A DNA stretch of 64,000 bases from an uncultured Sphingomonas sp. (GCA_913774925.1 CAJYKB010000047.1:1-64000); one strand, 5' to 3'; shown: positions 24,015 to 33,663, counted from the stretch's first letter. Translations and numbers: made by a program. The notes: a model not told the origin generated them from the sequence alone.

Positions 24015-26147
24015 TTACCCCCCGATCCGCGACCCGTCCGCGTTGAGCCCCAGATCCTTCAGCAGCGGCGCCACCTCCGGATCCTTGCCGTAGAACGCGC
24101 GGAACATCGGCGCGTAATCCTCCGTATGCCCCTTCGACAGGATCATGTCGCGGAAGCGCTGGCCGTTGGCGCGGGTCAGCCCGCCGTTCGCCTCGAACCA
24201 GGAATAGGCGTTCGCATCCAGCATCTTGGTCCACTGGTACGCGTAATAGCCGGCCGAATAGCCATTGCCCCAGATGTGGAGAAAATAGCTGGAGCGATAA
24301 CGCGGCGGCACGTCGGCGACGTCGAGACCGGACGCCGCCAGCGCCTGTGCCTCGAACGCATCGGCATTGGTCGGCGCCTTGCCCGCGGGCAGCGAGTGCC
24401 ACGCCATGTCGAGCTGCGACGCCGCCAGCGCCTCGCCGAAGGAATAGCCGGTATTGAACGTGGCCGCGCGCTTGATCTTGTCGACCAGCGCCTGCGGGAT
24501 CGGCTGCCCGGTGCGGTAATCGACCGCATAATGCGCGAGCACCTTGGGATCGAGCGCCCAATGCTCGTTGAACTGCGACGGGAACTCGACGAAGTCACGC
24601 GCGGTGTTGGTGCCCGATACGCTGGGATAGGTCTGGTTCGCGAACAGCCCGTGCAGCGCATGGCCGAACTCGTGGAACATGGTCGTCACGTCGTCGAACG
24701 TGATGAGCGCGGGCTGGCCGGCGGCGGGCTTGGTGAAGTTGCCGACGTTGTAGATCACCGGCTTCGTCCCCAGCAGCTTCGACTGGTTGACGAAGTTCGA
24801 CATCCACGCGCCACCGTTCTTGTTGTCGCGCTTCCAGTAATCGAAGAACATCAGCCCCAACGGCTGGCCGTTCTCCTCGAACACCTCATAGACCATGACG
24901 TCGCTCTGCCACACGGGCAGGTCGGTGCGCTTCTTGAAGGTGATGCCGTACAGCTGGGTCGCGGCATAGAAGACGCCGTCCTCCAGCACCTTGTCGATCC
25001 GGAAATACGGCTTCAGCTCGTCCTGGTTCAGGTCGTAGCGCGCCTTGCGCAGCTTCTCCGAGTAGAAGTCCCAGTCCCACGGCTTCAGCGCGACATCGCC
25101 GGCCGCCGCCTTGATCTGCTCCTGAAGCTCGGCCGCCTCGCGCTTCTGTTCGACCGACACCGCGCCCGCGATCTGGCGCAGGAAGCTCTGCGCGGTCTGC
25201 GGCGTCTTCGCCATCTGGTCGGCCAGCTTGTAATCGGCCCAGCTCGCGAACCCCAGCAGCTTCGCCTTCTGCGCGCGCAGGTCGGCGATCCGCAGCAGCG
25301 TGGCGCGCGTGTCGTTGGCGTCGCCCTTCTCCGCACGCCTCCAGCTCGCCTCGAACAAGGCCTGCCGCGTGGCGCGATCGGTCAGCTGCGCCAGCGCGGG
25401 CTGCTGCGTCGTGTTCTGGAGCGACAGGACGTACTTGCCCGGCAGTCCGCGCGCCTGCGCATCGGCCGCAGCCGCCGCGATCTCCGCATCCGACAGCCCG
25501 GCGAGCTTCGCCTTGTCGTCGACCACCAGCGCCCCCGCCTTGGCCGCGGCGAGCAGGCGCTGCTTGAAATCCGTCTCCAGCGTCGACAGCTGCCCGTTGA
25601 CGTCGCGCAGCGCCTTCTGGTCGGCGGACGACAGCTGCGCCCCGGCGCGCACCATCTTGTCATAGGTCAGCGTCAGCACCATGGACTGCTCGGGCGTCAG
25701 CCCCAACGACGCCTGGCGATCGTGGAGCGACTTCACCCGTGCGAACAGCCGCGCATCCTGGTTGATCGCATCGCGGTGCGCTGACTGGAGCGGGGCCAGC
25801 TCCGCCTCGGCCTTCTGGAGCACCGGGTTGGTATTGGCGCCGTTGACCCCGCTGAACGCATTGTCCGCGCGCTCCAGCAATTGGCCCGAGCGCTCCAGCG
25901 CGGCGATCGTGTTGTCGAAGGTCGGCGCGGCGCGGTCGTTCGCGATCCGCGCCACCTCGGCGCGCTGCTCCGCCATGCCGGCCTTGATGGCCGGCAGGTA
26001 ATCATCGTCCTTGATCCGGTCGAAGGGCGGCGCCTGATACGGCAGCGTGCTCGGCTTCGCGAAAGGGTTGGTGGCCGGCAGCGTCTGGGCCGTCGCGGTG
26101 GTGGTCATCAGCGCCACGGACATGGTGGCGGCAAACAGCGAACGCAT
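24015..26147 (-). CDS. dcp: M3 family metallopeptidase (peptidyl-dipeptidase Dcp-like), exported
   Basis: 710-residue zinc peptidase from ATG 26147, preceded on its strand by AAGGAG. It has a signal peptide (MRSLFAATMSVALMTTTATAQ), a long helical M3 body with FDNTIAALERSGQLLERADNAF, and the catalytic HEFGH at residues 492-496 (FHEFGHALHGLFANQTYPSVSGT). Later YRSSYFLHIWGNGYSAGYYAY provides substrate-binding Tyr and His. Dcp enzymes remove C-terminal dipeptides from peptides in the periplasm. The ORF runs open to 26294, but residues before MRSLF are read from a palindromic repeat. No partner gene nearby. Confidence 0.93.
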   Translation of the reverse strand: MRSLFAATMSVALMTTTATAQTLPATNPFAKPSTLPYQAPPFDRIKDDDYLPAIKAGMAEQRAEVARIANDRAAPTFDNTIAALERSGQLLERADNAFSGVNGANTNPVLQKAEAELAPLQSAHRDAINQDARLFARVKSLHDRQASLGLTPEQSMVLTLTYDKMVRAGAQLSSADQKALRDVNGQLSTLETDFKQRLLAAAKAGALVVDDKAKLAGLSDAEIAAAAADAQARGLPGKYVLSLQNTTQQPALAQLTDRATRQALFEASWRRAEKGDANDTRATLLRIADLRAQKAKLLGFASWADYKLADQMAKTPQTAQSFLRQIAGAVSVEQKREAAELQEQIKAAAGDVALKPWDWDFYSEKLRKARYDLNQDELKPYFRIDKVLEDGVFYAATQLYGITFKKRTDLPVWQSDVMVYEVFEENGQPLGLMFFDYWKRDNKNGGAWMSNFVNQSKLLGTKPVIYNVGNFTKPAAGQPALITFDDVTTMFHEFGHALHGLFANQTYPSVSGTNTARDFVEFPSQFNEHWALDPKVLAHYAVDYRTGQPIPQALVDKIKRAATFNTGYSFGEALAASQLDMAWHSLPAGKAPTNADAFEAQALAASGLDVADVPPRYRSSYFLHIWGNGYSAGYYAYQWTKMLDANAYSWFEANGGLTRANGQRFRDMILSKGHTEDYAPMFRAFYGKDPEVAPLLKDLGLNADGSRIGG

Positions 26148-26245
26148 TGAAACTCCTTGAAACCCTGGTGCAGCGCTGTGCACGTGACGCAATGATGCGG
26201 CAAGGGGGCTGTCGTATCGCTGAATGGCTTCGGGCGAAGAAGATT

Positions 26246-26385
26246 GGTTCACGCGGAGGCGCGGAGGCTCGGAGGTGTCTTGCCCCCGGGCCACTTGTCC
26301 GCGGCAGCGACAAACCGGGTCCTTGTCTTCCGATACAAAGGTTCCGCGCGGGACACCTCCACGTCTCCGCGCCTCCGCGTGAACC
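26246..26385. repeat. Palindromic element with 20-bp terminal inverted repeats (copy 1)
   Basis: The arms ggttcacgcggaggcgcgga (26246-26265) and its exact reverse complement (26366-26385) enclose about 100 nt, with further internal pairing (GGAGGTGTC / GACACCTCC). The right arm abuts the stop codon of the Atm1-type ABC gene. A second, slightly diverged copy lies at 60558-60763. Confidence 0.85.
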
Positions 26386-28208
26386 TAGACAGCCACTTCC
26401 GCATCCACCCCGGCTGCGCGTTCGGCGGCCTGGCGCATCCACATCTCCGCATACAGCCCGCCCGCCGCCAGCAAAGCCGCATGCGTGCCGCGTTCGACCA
26501 CGCGCCCGGCCTCCAGCACCACGATCTGGTCGGCGTGGACGATCGTCGACAGCCGGTGCGCGATCACGATCGTGGTGCGCCCGCGCTCGATCGCCTGGAG
26601 CGTCTCCATGATCTCGCCCTCGGTCCGGCTGTCGAGCGCGCTGGTCGCCTCGTCCAGGATCAGGATGGGCGGGTCTTTCAGCAGCGTGCGCGCGATCGCG
26701 ACGCGCTGCTTCTCGCCGCCCGACAGCTTCAGCCCGCGCTCGCCGACGCGCGTGGCATAGCCGTCCGCCTGCCGCTCGATGAAGCCCGCGATCGCAGCGC
26801 CCCGCGCAGCCCGCTCGATCGCCGCCTGATCCGCCCCCTCGCGGCCATAGGCGATGTTGTAACCGATCGTGTCGTTGAACAGCACCGTATCCTGCGGCAC
26901 GATTCCGATCGCGGCGCGCAGGGAATCCTGCGTCACCTGCGCGATATCCTGCCCGTCGATCGTCACGCGACCCGAATTGACGTCGTAGAAGCGATACATC
27001 AGCCGCGCGAGCGTCGATTTTCCCGCCCCGGACGGCCCCACCACGGCCAATGTCGACCCCGCCGGCACGTCCAGATCGATCCCCTTCAGGATCTCCGCGC
27101 CCGCATCATAGCCGAAATGCACGTTGTGGAACCGCACATGGCCGTTGCGGATCGCCAATGGCGCGGCATCGGGCGCATCCACCACCTCCGATGGCGTATC
27201 GATCAGGTCGAACATCGCGCCCATGTCGATCACGCCCTGCCGGATCGTGCGATACACCATACCCAGAAGGTCGAGCGGACGGAACAGTTGCGACAATAGC
27301 GTCGACACCAGCACCACATTGCCCGCGGTGAACCGCCCTTGGCTCCACCCCCAGGCGACCCAGGCCATGCCCGCTCCCAGCATCAGGTTGGTGATCGCCG
27401 CCTGCCCGATGTTGAGCCACGCCAGGCTGTTCTCGCTCTTCACCGCGGCGTTGGCATAGGCGCGCATCGCCGCATCGTAGCGTCTGGCCTCGCGCTCCTC
27501 CGCACCGAAATACTTCACCGTCTCGAAATTCAGCAGCGAATCGACCGCATGCGCTACCGCGCCGGTGTCGAGATCGTTCATCCGCTCGCGCAGGCTGGCG
27601 CGCCAGTCGGTCACCATCCGGGTGAACCAGATATAGACCGCGACCATCACCACCGTCGCGGCGACCAGCGGCCAGCCGAACTTCACCTGGAAGATGCCGA
27701 GCACCAGCGCCAGTTCCAGCACCGTCGGCGCGATGTTGAACAGGAGGAAATACAGCATCGTATCGATGCTCTTGGTGCCGCGTTCCACCACCTTCGTCAC
27801 CGCGCCCGTGCGCCGCTCCAGATGGAAGCGCAGCGACAACCGATGCAGGTGACGGAAGACGCGCGCCGCCAGCCGCCGAGTCGCCTCCTGCCCGACTCGC
27901 TCGAACACCGTGTTGCGCAGATTGTCGAACAGCGTGCTGCCGAAGCGCGCCGCGGCATAGCCGACGACCAGCAACACGATCAGCGACACCGGCGTCGTCG
28001 GCACCGTCATCCCGTCGACCGCGCCCTGCAGCGCGAACGGCGCGCCATAGACCTGCACCAGCTTCGACGCGATCACGAGCGTCATCGCGCCGACCACGCG
28101 CAGCTTCATCCCCGGCGCGTCGGAGGGCCACAGATCGGGGAGGAAGCGCCGCAGCGTCGGCAGCAGCGGACGTTCGACGGAGGCGGAGGTAGCGGAGAGC
28201 GGCGGCAT
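26385..28208 (-). CDS. atm1: ABC exporter, Atm1/ABCB7-like (heavy metal or glutathione-conjugate transport)
   Basis: 607-residue half-transporter: a six-helix permease domain (residues about 35-340) and an ATPase with Walker A VVGPSGAGKSTLA, signature LSGGEKQRVAIART, Walker B ILILDEATSALD and H-loop VIAHRLST. The N-terminal RRFLPDLWPSDAPGMKLRVVGAMTLVIASKLVQV and FHLERRTGAVTKVVERGTKSIDTMLYF are characteristic of the Atm1/HMT1 group, which exports glutathione-linked metals or sulfur species; NaAtm1 from a relative in the same order (Novosphingobium) has a known structure. ATG 28208. A single-gene unit ending at a palindromic repeat. Confidence 0.92.
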   Translation of the reverse strand: MPPLSATSASVERPLLPTLRRFLPDLWPSDAPGMKLRVVGAMTLVIASKLVQVYGAPFALQGAVDGMTVPTTPVSLIVLLVVGYAAARFGSTLFDNLRNTVFERVGQEATRRLAARVFRHLHRLSLRFHLERRTGAVTKVVERGTKSIDTMLYFLLFNIAPTVLELALVLGIFQVKFGWPLVAATVVMVAVYIWFTRMVTDWRASLRERMNDLDTGAVAHAVDSLLNFETVKYFGAEEREARRYDAAMRAYANAAVKSENSLAWLNIGQAAITNLMLGAGMAWVAWGWSQGRFTAGNVVLVSTLLSQLFRPLDLLGMVYRTIRQGVIDMGAMFDLIDTPSEVVDAPDAAPLAIRNGHVRFHNVHFGYDAGAEILKGIDLDVPAGSTLAVVGPSGAGKSTLARLMYRFYDVNSGRVTIDGQDIAQVTQDSLRAAIGIVPQDTVLFNDTIGYNIAYGREGADQAAIERAARGAAIAGFIERQADGYATRVGERGLKLSGGEKQRVAIARTLLKDPPILILDEATSALDSRTEGEIMETLQAIERGRTTIVIAHRLSTIVHADQIVVLEAGRVVERGTHAALLAAGGLYAEMWMRQAAERAAGVDAEVAV

Positions 28209-28336
28209 GAAGCCGCGATGTCGGGGTCACGGCACGCGGCGTCAACCTCGCCCCATAACGGCACAATCGGATGCACGGAACGCGGGCGCCGTCAATGCGT
28301 ATTTACAGAACGAATTCATTGGGATGGGAGGCATCG

Positions 28337-28570
28337 GTGGAGCCGGTCTTCTTCGTCATGGCGATCATGGGGTGCGCGGACGGCGCGTCGGGTTGCATGC
28401 AGGCGCGGGTCGAGCCCGCACGCTACGCGACCATCCAGCAATGTCAGGCGGCGATGCCCGCGGCGCTGACCCGCAGCACCGACATCGACTATCCCGTCGT
28501 CACCGCAGCATGTCAGCGCAACGGCCTTCAGATGGCGGATAATTCCGCCGTTAAGCGCGCCGGGCGGTGA
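28337..28570 (+). CDS. Small cysteine-containing protein, function unknown
   Basis: 77 residues if started at GTG 28337, which has GGGAGG at 28326-28331 five nt upstream; ATG 28295 or 28271 would give 91 or 99 residues. The core reads VEPVFFVMAIMGCADGASGC.QARVEPARYATIQQCQAAM and ends with VVTAACQRNG, four cysteines in all. I recall this pattern in uncharacterised sphingomonad proteins but cannot assign a family. The hydrophobic VFFVMAIMG is short for a membrane helix. Its last 20 nt overlap the end of ubiG on the other strand. Confidence 0.65.
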   Translation: MEPVFFVMAIMGCADGASGCMQARVEPARYATIQQCQAAMPAALTRSTDIDYPVVTAACQRNGLQMADNSAVKRAGR

Positions 28571-29297
28571 GGAAATAGTCCAGCGCGGTCGACGCTCCGA
28601 GCGCAAATCCGCTCGTTCCCAGCGTCAGGCCGGTAATGTCGACCACCTCCAATCCGCTGTCCTGTACCAGCAGGCTCAGTTCGTCCGGCGTCAGGAACTT
28701 GTCCCAGTCGTGCGTACCGCGCGGGATCTGGCCGCTCAGCTCCGCCCCCTCGACCAGCGCCACGCGCGACAGCCACGTCCTGTTGGGCGTGCTCATCACC
28801 AGCAGCCCCCCCGGCACCACCGATGCCGCGAGCGCCGCGACGAACGTGCGCGGATCGGCGACGTGCTCCACCACCTCCATCGAGGTCACGAGGTCGAACG
28901 TCTCCCCCGCCACCGCCTCGACCCCGCCGGCGCGATAGTCGATCGCCAGCCCCCCGCTCTCGGCGTGCGCGCGCGCCACCGCGATGCTCTCCGCCGCGGC
29001 ATCGACCGCGGTCACGCGCGCGCCCAGCCGCGCCAGCGGCTCCGCCAGCAGCCCCGCGCCGCACCCCATGTCCAGCGCGCGCCGCCCTGCCAGCGGGGTG
29101 AAGGAGCGATCGTCCAGATCCCAGTGCCGGTCGATTGCCGCACGAATATAGCGCAGCCGCGCCGGGTTCAGCCGGTGGAGCATCGCCGACGAGCCCTTGG
29201 GATCCCACCATTCCTGCGCCAGCTTGCCGAAATGCGCGGCCTCACCCGCCACGATCGAGGGGTGGGTGGTGTCGGTTGTTACGCTTGCGTCGGTCAT
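28551..29297 (-). CDS. ubiG: Ubiquinone biosynthesis O-methyltransferase UbiG
   Basis: 248-residue class I SAM-dependent methyltransferase that performs both O-methylations of ubiquinone synthesis. Seen: EAAHFGKLAQEWWDPKGSSAMLHRLNPARLRYI, the UbiG N-terminal signature, motif I LDMGCGAGLLAEPLARLGARVTAVDAAAESI, motif II SMEVVEHV and ALDYFLTARRA at the end. ATG 29297. It is divergent from lysC by 52 nt, and its 3' end overlaps a small plus-strand gene. Confidence 0.96.
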   Translation of the reverse strand: MTDASVTTDTTHPSIVAGEAAHFGKLAQEWWDPKGSSAMLHRLNPARLRYIRAAIDRHWDLDDRSFTPLAGRRALDMGCGAGLLAEPLARLGARVTAVDAAAESIAVARAHAESGGLAIDYRAGGVEAVAGETFDLVTSMEVVEHVADPRTFVAALAASVVPGGLLVMSTPNRTWLSRVALVEGAELSGQIPRGTHDWDKFLTPDELSLLVQDSGLEVVDITGLTLGTSGFALGASTALDYFLTARRA

Positions 29298-29349
29298 GCG
29301 CGCTTCCTATCAGGGCGCCCCCTCCACCCCAAGGCGTTTGGACAGATCA

Positions 29350-30621
29350 GTGGCGCGCATCGTCATGAAATTCGGCGGCACCTCGATGGCCGGGATCGAG
29401 CGTATCCGCTCCGTCGCCGCCCGGGTGAAGCGCGAGGCCGACGCCGGTAACGAGGTGGCGGTCGTCGTCTCCGCGATGGCGGGCGAAACCGACCGCCTCG
29501 TCGGATTCTGCCGCGAGGCGTCGCCACTGTACGATCCGCGCGAATATGACGTCGTCGTCGCCGCGGGCGAGCAGATCACCAGCGGCCTCCTGGCGATCGC
29601 GCTCCAGGCGATCGGGGTCGAGGCGCGCTCGTGGCTCGGCTGGCAGCTGCCGATCAACACCGACGACGCCTTCGCCAAGGCGCGCATCGGCACGATCGAT
29701 ACCGATGCGCTTATCGCCAGCATGGCATCGGGCGCGGTCGCGGTGATCCCCGGGTTTCAGGGGATGAACGCCGACGGCCGCATCACCACGCTGGGCCGCG
29801 GCGGGTCGGACACGTCCGCGGTCGCGGTGGCGGCGGCGGTGAAGGCGGATCGCTGCGACATCTACACCGACGTCGACGGCGTCTATACCACCGATCCCCG
29901 CATCGTGCCGCGCGCGCGCAAGCTGGTGAAGGTGACGTACGAGGAGATGCTGGAACTGGCGAGCGTGGGGGCCAAGGTGCTCCAGACGCGCTCGGTCGGG
30001 CTGGCGATGAAGGAAAAGGTCCGCGTCCAGGTGCTGTCGTCGTTCACCGGCGAGGATGCACCGATGGCGGACACCCTGCCCGGAACGATGATCGTGGGCG
30101 AAGAGGAGATCGACGACGTGGAACGCCAGCTCATCACCGGCATCGCGCACGACAAGAACGAGGCGAAGATCACGCTGACCAGCGTGCCCGACAAGCCCGG
30201 CTCGGTCGCCGCGATCTTCGAGCCGTTGTCGTCGGCGAACATCAACGTCGACATGATTATCCAGAACATCGCGCACCGCAGCAGCGGGTCGGCCAGCGCG
30301 ACCGACGTGACCTTCACCGTCCCCGCCGCCGACCTGCCGCGCTCGATCGAGGCGCTCAACCAGGCGCGGGAGTCGATCGGCTTCGGCGAGCTGGTCCACG
30401 ACACCCGCGTCGCGAAGATCAGCGTCGTCGGCGTCGGCATGCGCAGCCACGCGGGCGTCGCCAGCACGATGTTCACGACGCTCGGTGCACGCGGGATCAA
30501 CATCCAGGCGATCTCCACCAGCGAGATCAAGGTGTCGGTGCTGATCCACGAGGACGAGACCGAGCTGGCGGTCCGCGTCCTCCACACCGCCTACGGTCTG
30601 GACGCGGACGAGGCGGCGTAA
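29350..30621 (+). CDS. lysC: Aspartate kinase
   Basis: 423-residue aspartokinase, the first step of the lysine/threonine/methionine/diaminopimelate pathway. From GTG 29350 it reads VARIVMKFGGTSMAG, the standard alphaproteobacterial N-terminus; a longer ORF to 29197 is antisense to ubiG. TTLGRGGSDTSAVAVAAA and YTDVDGVYTTDPRIV form the ATP and aspartate sites. Two C-terminal ACT domains (SVPDKPGSVAAIFEPLSSANINVDM and VGMRSHAGVASTMFTTLG) imply feedback inhibition by lysine and/or threonine. Promoter shared with divergent ubiG. Confidence 0.97.
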   Translation: MARIVMKFGGTSMAGIERIRSVAARVKREADAGNEVAVVVSAMAGETDRLVGFCREASPLYDPREYDVVVAAGEQITSGLLAIALQAIGVEARSWLGWQLPINTDDAFAKARIGTIDTDALIASMASGAVAVIPGFQGMNADGRITTLGRGGSDTSAVAVAAAVKADRCDIYTDVDGVYTTDPRIVPRARKLVKVTYEEMLELASVGAKVLQTRSVGLAMKEKVRVQVLSSFTGEDAPMADTLPGTMIVGEEEIDDVERQLITGIAHDKNEAKITLTSVPDKPGSVAAIFEPLSSANINVDMIIQNIAHRSSGSASATDVTFTVPAADLPRSIEALNQARESIGFGELVHDTRVAKISVVGVGMRSHAGVASTMFTTLGARGINIQAISTSEIKVSVLIHEDETELAVRVLHTAYGLDADEAA

Positions 30622-30718
30622 TCGACGTGCTCCTGCGCACGCAGGAGCCCAGGGTTCCAAGCACAACGGACGTTGCTCTGTCTGGCCCTGGCTTCCGGCG
30701 TTCGCCGGAACACGGAGG

Positions 30719-31738
30719 TCACTCCGCCGGCGCGGCGCTCGCGACCTGCGCGTCGGGAATGCGGGTCGCCTCCGCCTGGAAGCCCAGCGTCGCGCGGCCG
30801 TGTGCGGTGCCCGCGATATCCGCGACCAGATACAGCGGCCGCCGCTTCGATTCGATATACAGCCGCCCCAGATACTCCCCGATCATGCCCAGCACGAACA
30901 TCTGGATCGACGACAGCACGACCACCACCAGCATCGTCGAGGTCCAGCCCTGCACCCGCTCGCCGCTGAAATAGCCATAGGCGATGTAGAACAGCAGCAG
31001 CACCGAACACCCCGCCAGGATCACCGACAGATGGCTCGCCCAGCGCAGGGGGGCGGTGGAGAAGCCGGTGACCGCATCGAGCGCCAGCCGCACCATCTTG
31101 CCCAGCGGATAGTTCGTCTCGCCCGCATGCCGCTCCGCGCGGTCATAAGGGAACGGCACCTGGCGGAAGCCGACCCAGGCGACCATCCCGCGGATGAACC
31201 GCGCCTGCTCCGGCAGCGACAGCAACGCGTCGAGCGCGCGACGCGTCATCAGCCGGAAATCGCCGGTGTCGAGCGGGATCGGCGTATCGGTGACCCGGTC
31301 GAGGACGCGGTAGAAGGCCGCCGCCGTCGCCTTCTTGAACAGCGTCTCGCCATCGCGCTTGCGGCGGACCGCATAGACCACATCGGCCCGCTCGCGCGCC
31401 ATCGTCGCGCGCATCTCCGCCACCAGTTCGGGCGGATCCTGCAGGTCGGCGTCGATGATGAGGATCTGCTCGCCCGCGCACAGGTCCAGCCCCGCCGTCA
31501 GCGCCAGCTGGTGGCCGTGGTTGCGCGACAGGTTGACCGCCACGACGCGCGGGTCGGCGGCGGCCAGCGTCTGCATCACGCGCCAGCTGTCGTCGCGCGA
31601 CCCGTCGTTGACCAGCACGATCTCGTGATCGTCGCCCACGACGCCCCGCGCGGCGGCGGCCACGCGGGCATGGAGCAGCGGCAGCGTCGCTTCTTCGTTG
31701 TAACAGGGGATGACGACCGATAGCGCAGGACGGTTCAT
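30719..31738 (-). CDS. GT2 family glycosyltransferase (DPM1/GtrB-like)
   Basis: 339-residue enzyme with an N-terminal GT-A domain (LSVVIPCYNEEATLPLLHARV, LVNDGSRDDSW, RNHGHQLALTAGLD, DADLQDPPELV) and two C-terminal transmembrane helices around residues 235-300 (LSVILAGCSVLLLFYIAYGYF and LVVVVLSSIQMFVLGMIGEYLGRLYIE). This layout is that of GtrB/dolichyl-phosphate mannosyltransferase-type enzymes, which load a sugar onto undecaprenyl phosphate for envelope glycan modification. Sugar unknown. It follows the M48 peptidase gene by 36 nt on the same strand. Confidence 0.92.
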   Translation of the reverse strand: MNRPALSVVIPCYNEEATLPLLHARVAAAARGVVGDDHEIVLVNDGSRDDSWRVMQTLAAADPRVVAVNLSRNHGHQLALTAGLDLCAGEQILIIDADLQDPPELVAEMRATMARERADVVYAVRRKRDGETLFKKATAAAFYRVLDRVTDTPIPLDTGDFRLMTRRALDALLSLPEQARFIRGMVAWVGFRQVPFPYDRAERHAGETNYPLGKMVRLALDAVTGFSTAPLRWASHLSVILAGCSVLLLFYIAYGYFSGERVQGWTSTMLVVVVLSSIQMFVLGMIGEYLGRLYIESKRRPLYLVADIAGTAHGRATLGFQAEATRIPDAQVASAAPAE

Positions 31739-31774
31739 GGTGCCGCCGCGCTGTAACGACCTGTCGGCCTCCTG

Positions 31775-33196
31775 TCAGCCCGTGGTCACGACCTTTACCA
31801 GCATGCCCGTGCGAAGCGGCGCGTCCGGGTCCAGCCCGTTGAGCGTCATGAACCGCTCGCGCTGGAGTGTGGGATAGGCCATCTGCCGCGCGAACGTGTC
31901 GATCGTGTCGCCGGACTTCACGGACATGATGCGGATGCGCTTACCGGTGATCGCGTTCGCCTGCGCGGGCGTCAGCACGCCGACGCTTTCCACCAGCGAC
32001 GCCAGCGGTCGGATCCCCTGCCCCGCTGGGGTGACGATCGTGAACCAGTTGGTGGCGTTGGGAAAGCGATAGGCGACGATGGTCGCATCGACCGCGCGGC
32101 CGTTCGCGGACGCGCGCGTGGTCGAGGCGGCGTAGCGCACGCCATTGGCGGTGCCAGACGTCACCTCGCCGGTGGCATCGGCGCCCAGCTGGCGGAACCG
32201 CGCGGCGATGAATGCGGCGAGATCGTCGGTCGCCGCCGCGGTCTTCATCTGCGCCTGCCCCCCGCTGCCCGCGACCGTCACCGCGTCCGCCCCGTTGGCG
32301 ATCGTATAGCCCTGCGGCGCGGTGAAGCGCAGCCGAAGCCCGGGATGGCGGAAGGTCTGCCCCTCGACCACGCCTTCGCGCGGATCGTCGTCGTAGCGCA
32401 GCCCGTCCAGGCGCCGAAGGAAGGCGGTATCCTGTGGCGGGGTCGTCTCGGCGCGCCCGGTCGCCTGCGCCAGCTTCGCGGCTCGGCGCACGCGCTCCAG
32501 GCTGTTGGGGTGCGTCGAAGCCCAGGTCGGCAGCGCATTGGCGTCGCGCCCGGCCGCACGCGCCTGCAGCGTCGTCGCAGCGTTCAGCTGCGCCAGCATG
32601 TCGGCGGCGGCATAGGGATCGTACCCAGCGGCGGTGATGTACTTCACCCCCAGCGCGTCGGCGGCATATTCCTGATCGCGCCCGTATTTCAGCGTGTAGA
32701 GCCCGGCGGCCTGCTGCGCGCCGGCACCGACCAGCTGCCCGATCGCGCCATTGCCCGCCACCGCGCCGACGATCCCCGCCAGCACGCCACCGATCGACGC
32801 CGTGCGGTTGCGCCCCGCCGAGTGGCGCGCGGCGACATGCCCCACCTCATGCCCCATCACCGACGCCAGCTCCGCCTCGCTGTTCATCAGCGCCATCAAC
32901 TGCCGCGTGATGTAGATGTAGCCACCGGGGATCGCGAAGGCGTTCTCCACCGGTGAATTGAGTAGCGCAACGGTGAAATCGCCCTGCGCGTTCGACAGTC
33001 CGGACTGGACCGCGACCCGCTTGCCCACCTGCTCCACATAGGCCGCCTGCGGGCCATCGTACTTGCCGCCGAACTCGGCCAGCAGCTGCGGATTGGCCTG
33101 CGCGCCCTGTGCCTTGTCGGTCGCCGATATCGACTGCGCGCCCGCGGGCACCGCGAGCATGACGAGCGCGGTGGCGGCGAGCAGATGGCGTGACAT
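31775..33196 (-). CDS. Exported M48 family metallopeptidase with C-terminal LysM-like domain
   Basis: 473 residues from ATG 33196, which follows a GGGAGG site; the ORF opens 27 nt earlier. A signal peptide (MSRHLLAATALVMLAVPAGAQ) precedes an M48 Zn-peptidase with HEVGH at 116-120 and downstream ligand in DQEYAADALG. About 200 residues without a clear domain follow, and the last 50 (RIMSVKSGDTIDTFARQMAYPTLQRERFMTLNGL) resemble LysM. It is related to BepA/LoiP periplasmic chaperone-proteases that watch outer-membrane protein assembly; the exact target is unknown. Between osmC and GT2 genes. Confidence 0.92.
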   Translation of the reverse strand: MSRHLLAATALVMLAVPAGAQSISATDKAQGAQANPQLLAEFGGKYDGPQAAYVEQVGKRVAVQSGLSNAQGDFTVALLNSPVENAFAIPGGYIYITRQLMALMNSEAELASVMGHEVGHVAARHSAGRNRTASIGGVLAGIVGAVAGNGAIGQLVGAGAQQAAGLYTLKYGRDQEYAADALGVKYITAAGYDPYAAADMLAQLNAATTLQARAAGRDANALPTWASTHPNSLERVRRAAKLAQATGRAETTPPQDTAFLRRLDGLRYDDDPREGVVEGQTFRHPGLRLRFTAPQGYTIANGADAVTVAGSGGQAQMKTAAATDDLAAFIAARFRQLGADATGEVTSGTANGVRYAASTTRASANGRAVDATIVAYRFPNATNWFTIVTPAGQGIRPLASLVESVGVLTPAQANAITGKRIRIMSVKSGDTIDTFARQMAYPTLQRERFMTLNGLDPDAPLRTGMLVKVVTTG

Positions 33197-33261
33197 GGAT
33201 CGATCCTCCCGTTTCGGACACAAATGCGGGAAGGCGGCACGGGTTTCCAGAGGCAGGAACG

Positions 33262-33662
33262 CTAATCAACCCAGTCGATCGCCACCGGCGCGTCGATCCC
33301 GAGCACCGCGTGCACCGGACAGGCGTGTGCCGCCGCCTCCAGTCGCCGGCGCTGGTCGGCGTCGAACGTGCCGGGAATCCGCAACGTCACCGACAGCCGC
33401 GCGATACGGCGCGGGCCGTCGGCCATGTCCTTGGTCACCGTCGCGGTGGCACCGGCGATATCGCACTCCATCGATCGCGCCGCCATCCCCATCATGGTGA
33501 GGACGCAGCTGCCCAGCGACACCGCCAGCAGATCGCTCGGCGAGAAGCCCTCGCCGCGGCCCTGGTTATCGATCGGCGCGTCGGTCACGACGACGCTGCC
33601 CGACGCGTCGTGGACCGCGCGGCAGCGTAGCGCACCGTCATAGGTGACGAGCGTCGCCGCCA

Positions 33663-33663
<1 letters not shown>
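33262..33663 (-). CDS. OsmC family protein
   Basis: 133 residues with the OsmC/Ohr fold: two conserved peroxidatic-type cysteines appear in SLGSCVLTMMGMAARS and EAAAHACPVHAVLG, and PSDLLAVSLG precedes the first. OsmC proteins reduce organic hydroperoxides in the cytoplasm with lipoyl or thiol donors. Its ATG shares one base with the rsh stop (TGATG), so it is translated right after rsh. Confidence 0.93.

Noticed and set aside
30622..30718. Hairpin-like sequence after lysC as a terminator
   Set aside because: Only imperfect pairing and no T-run; looks like a decayed intergenic repeat, so not called.
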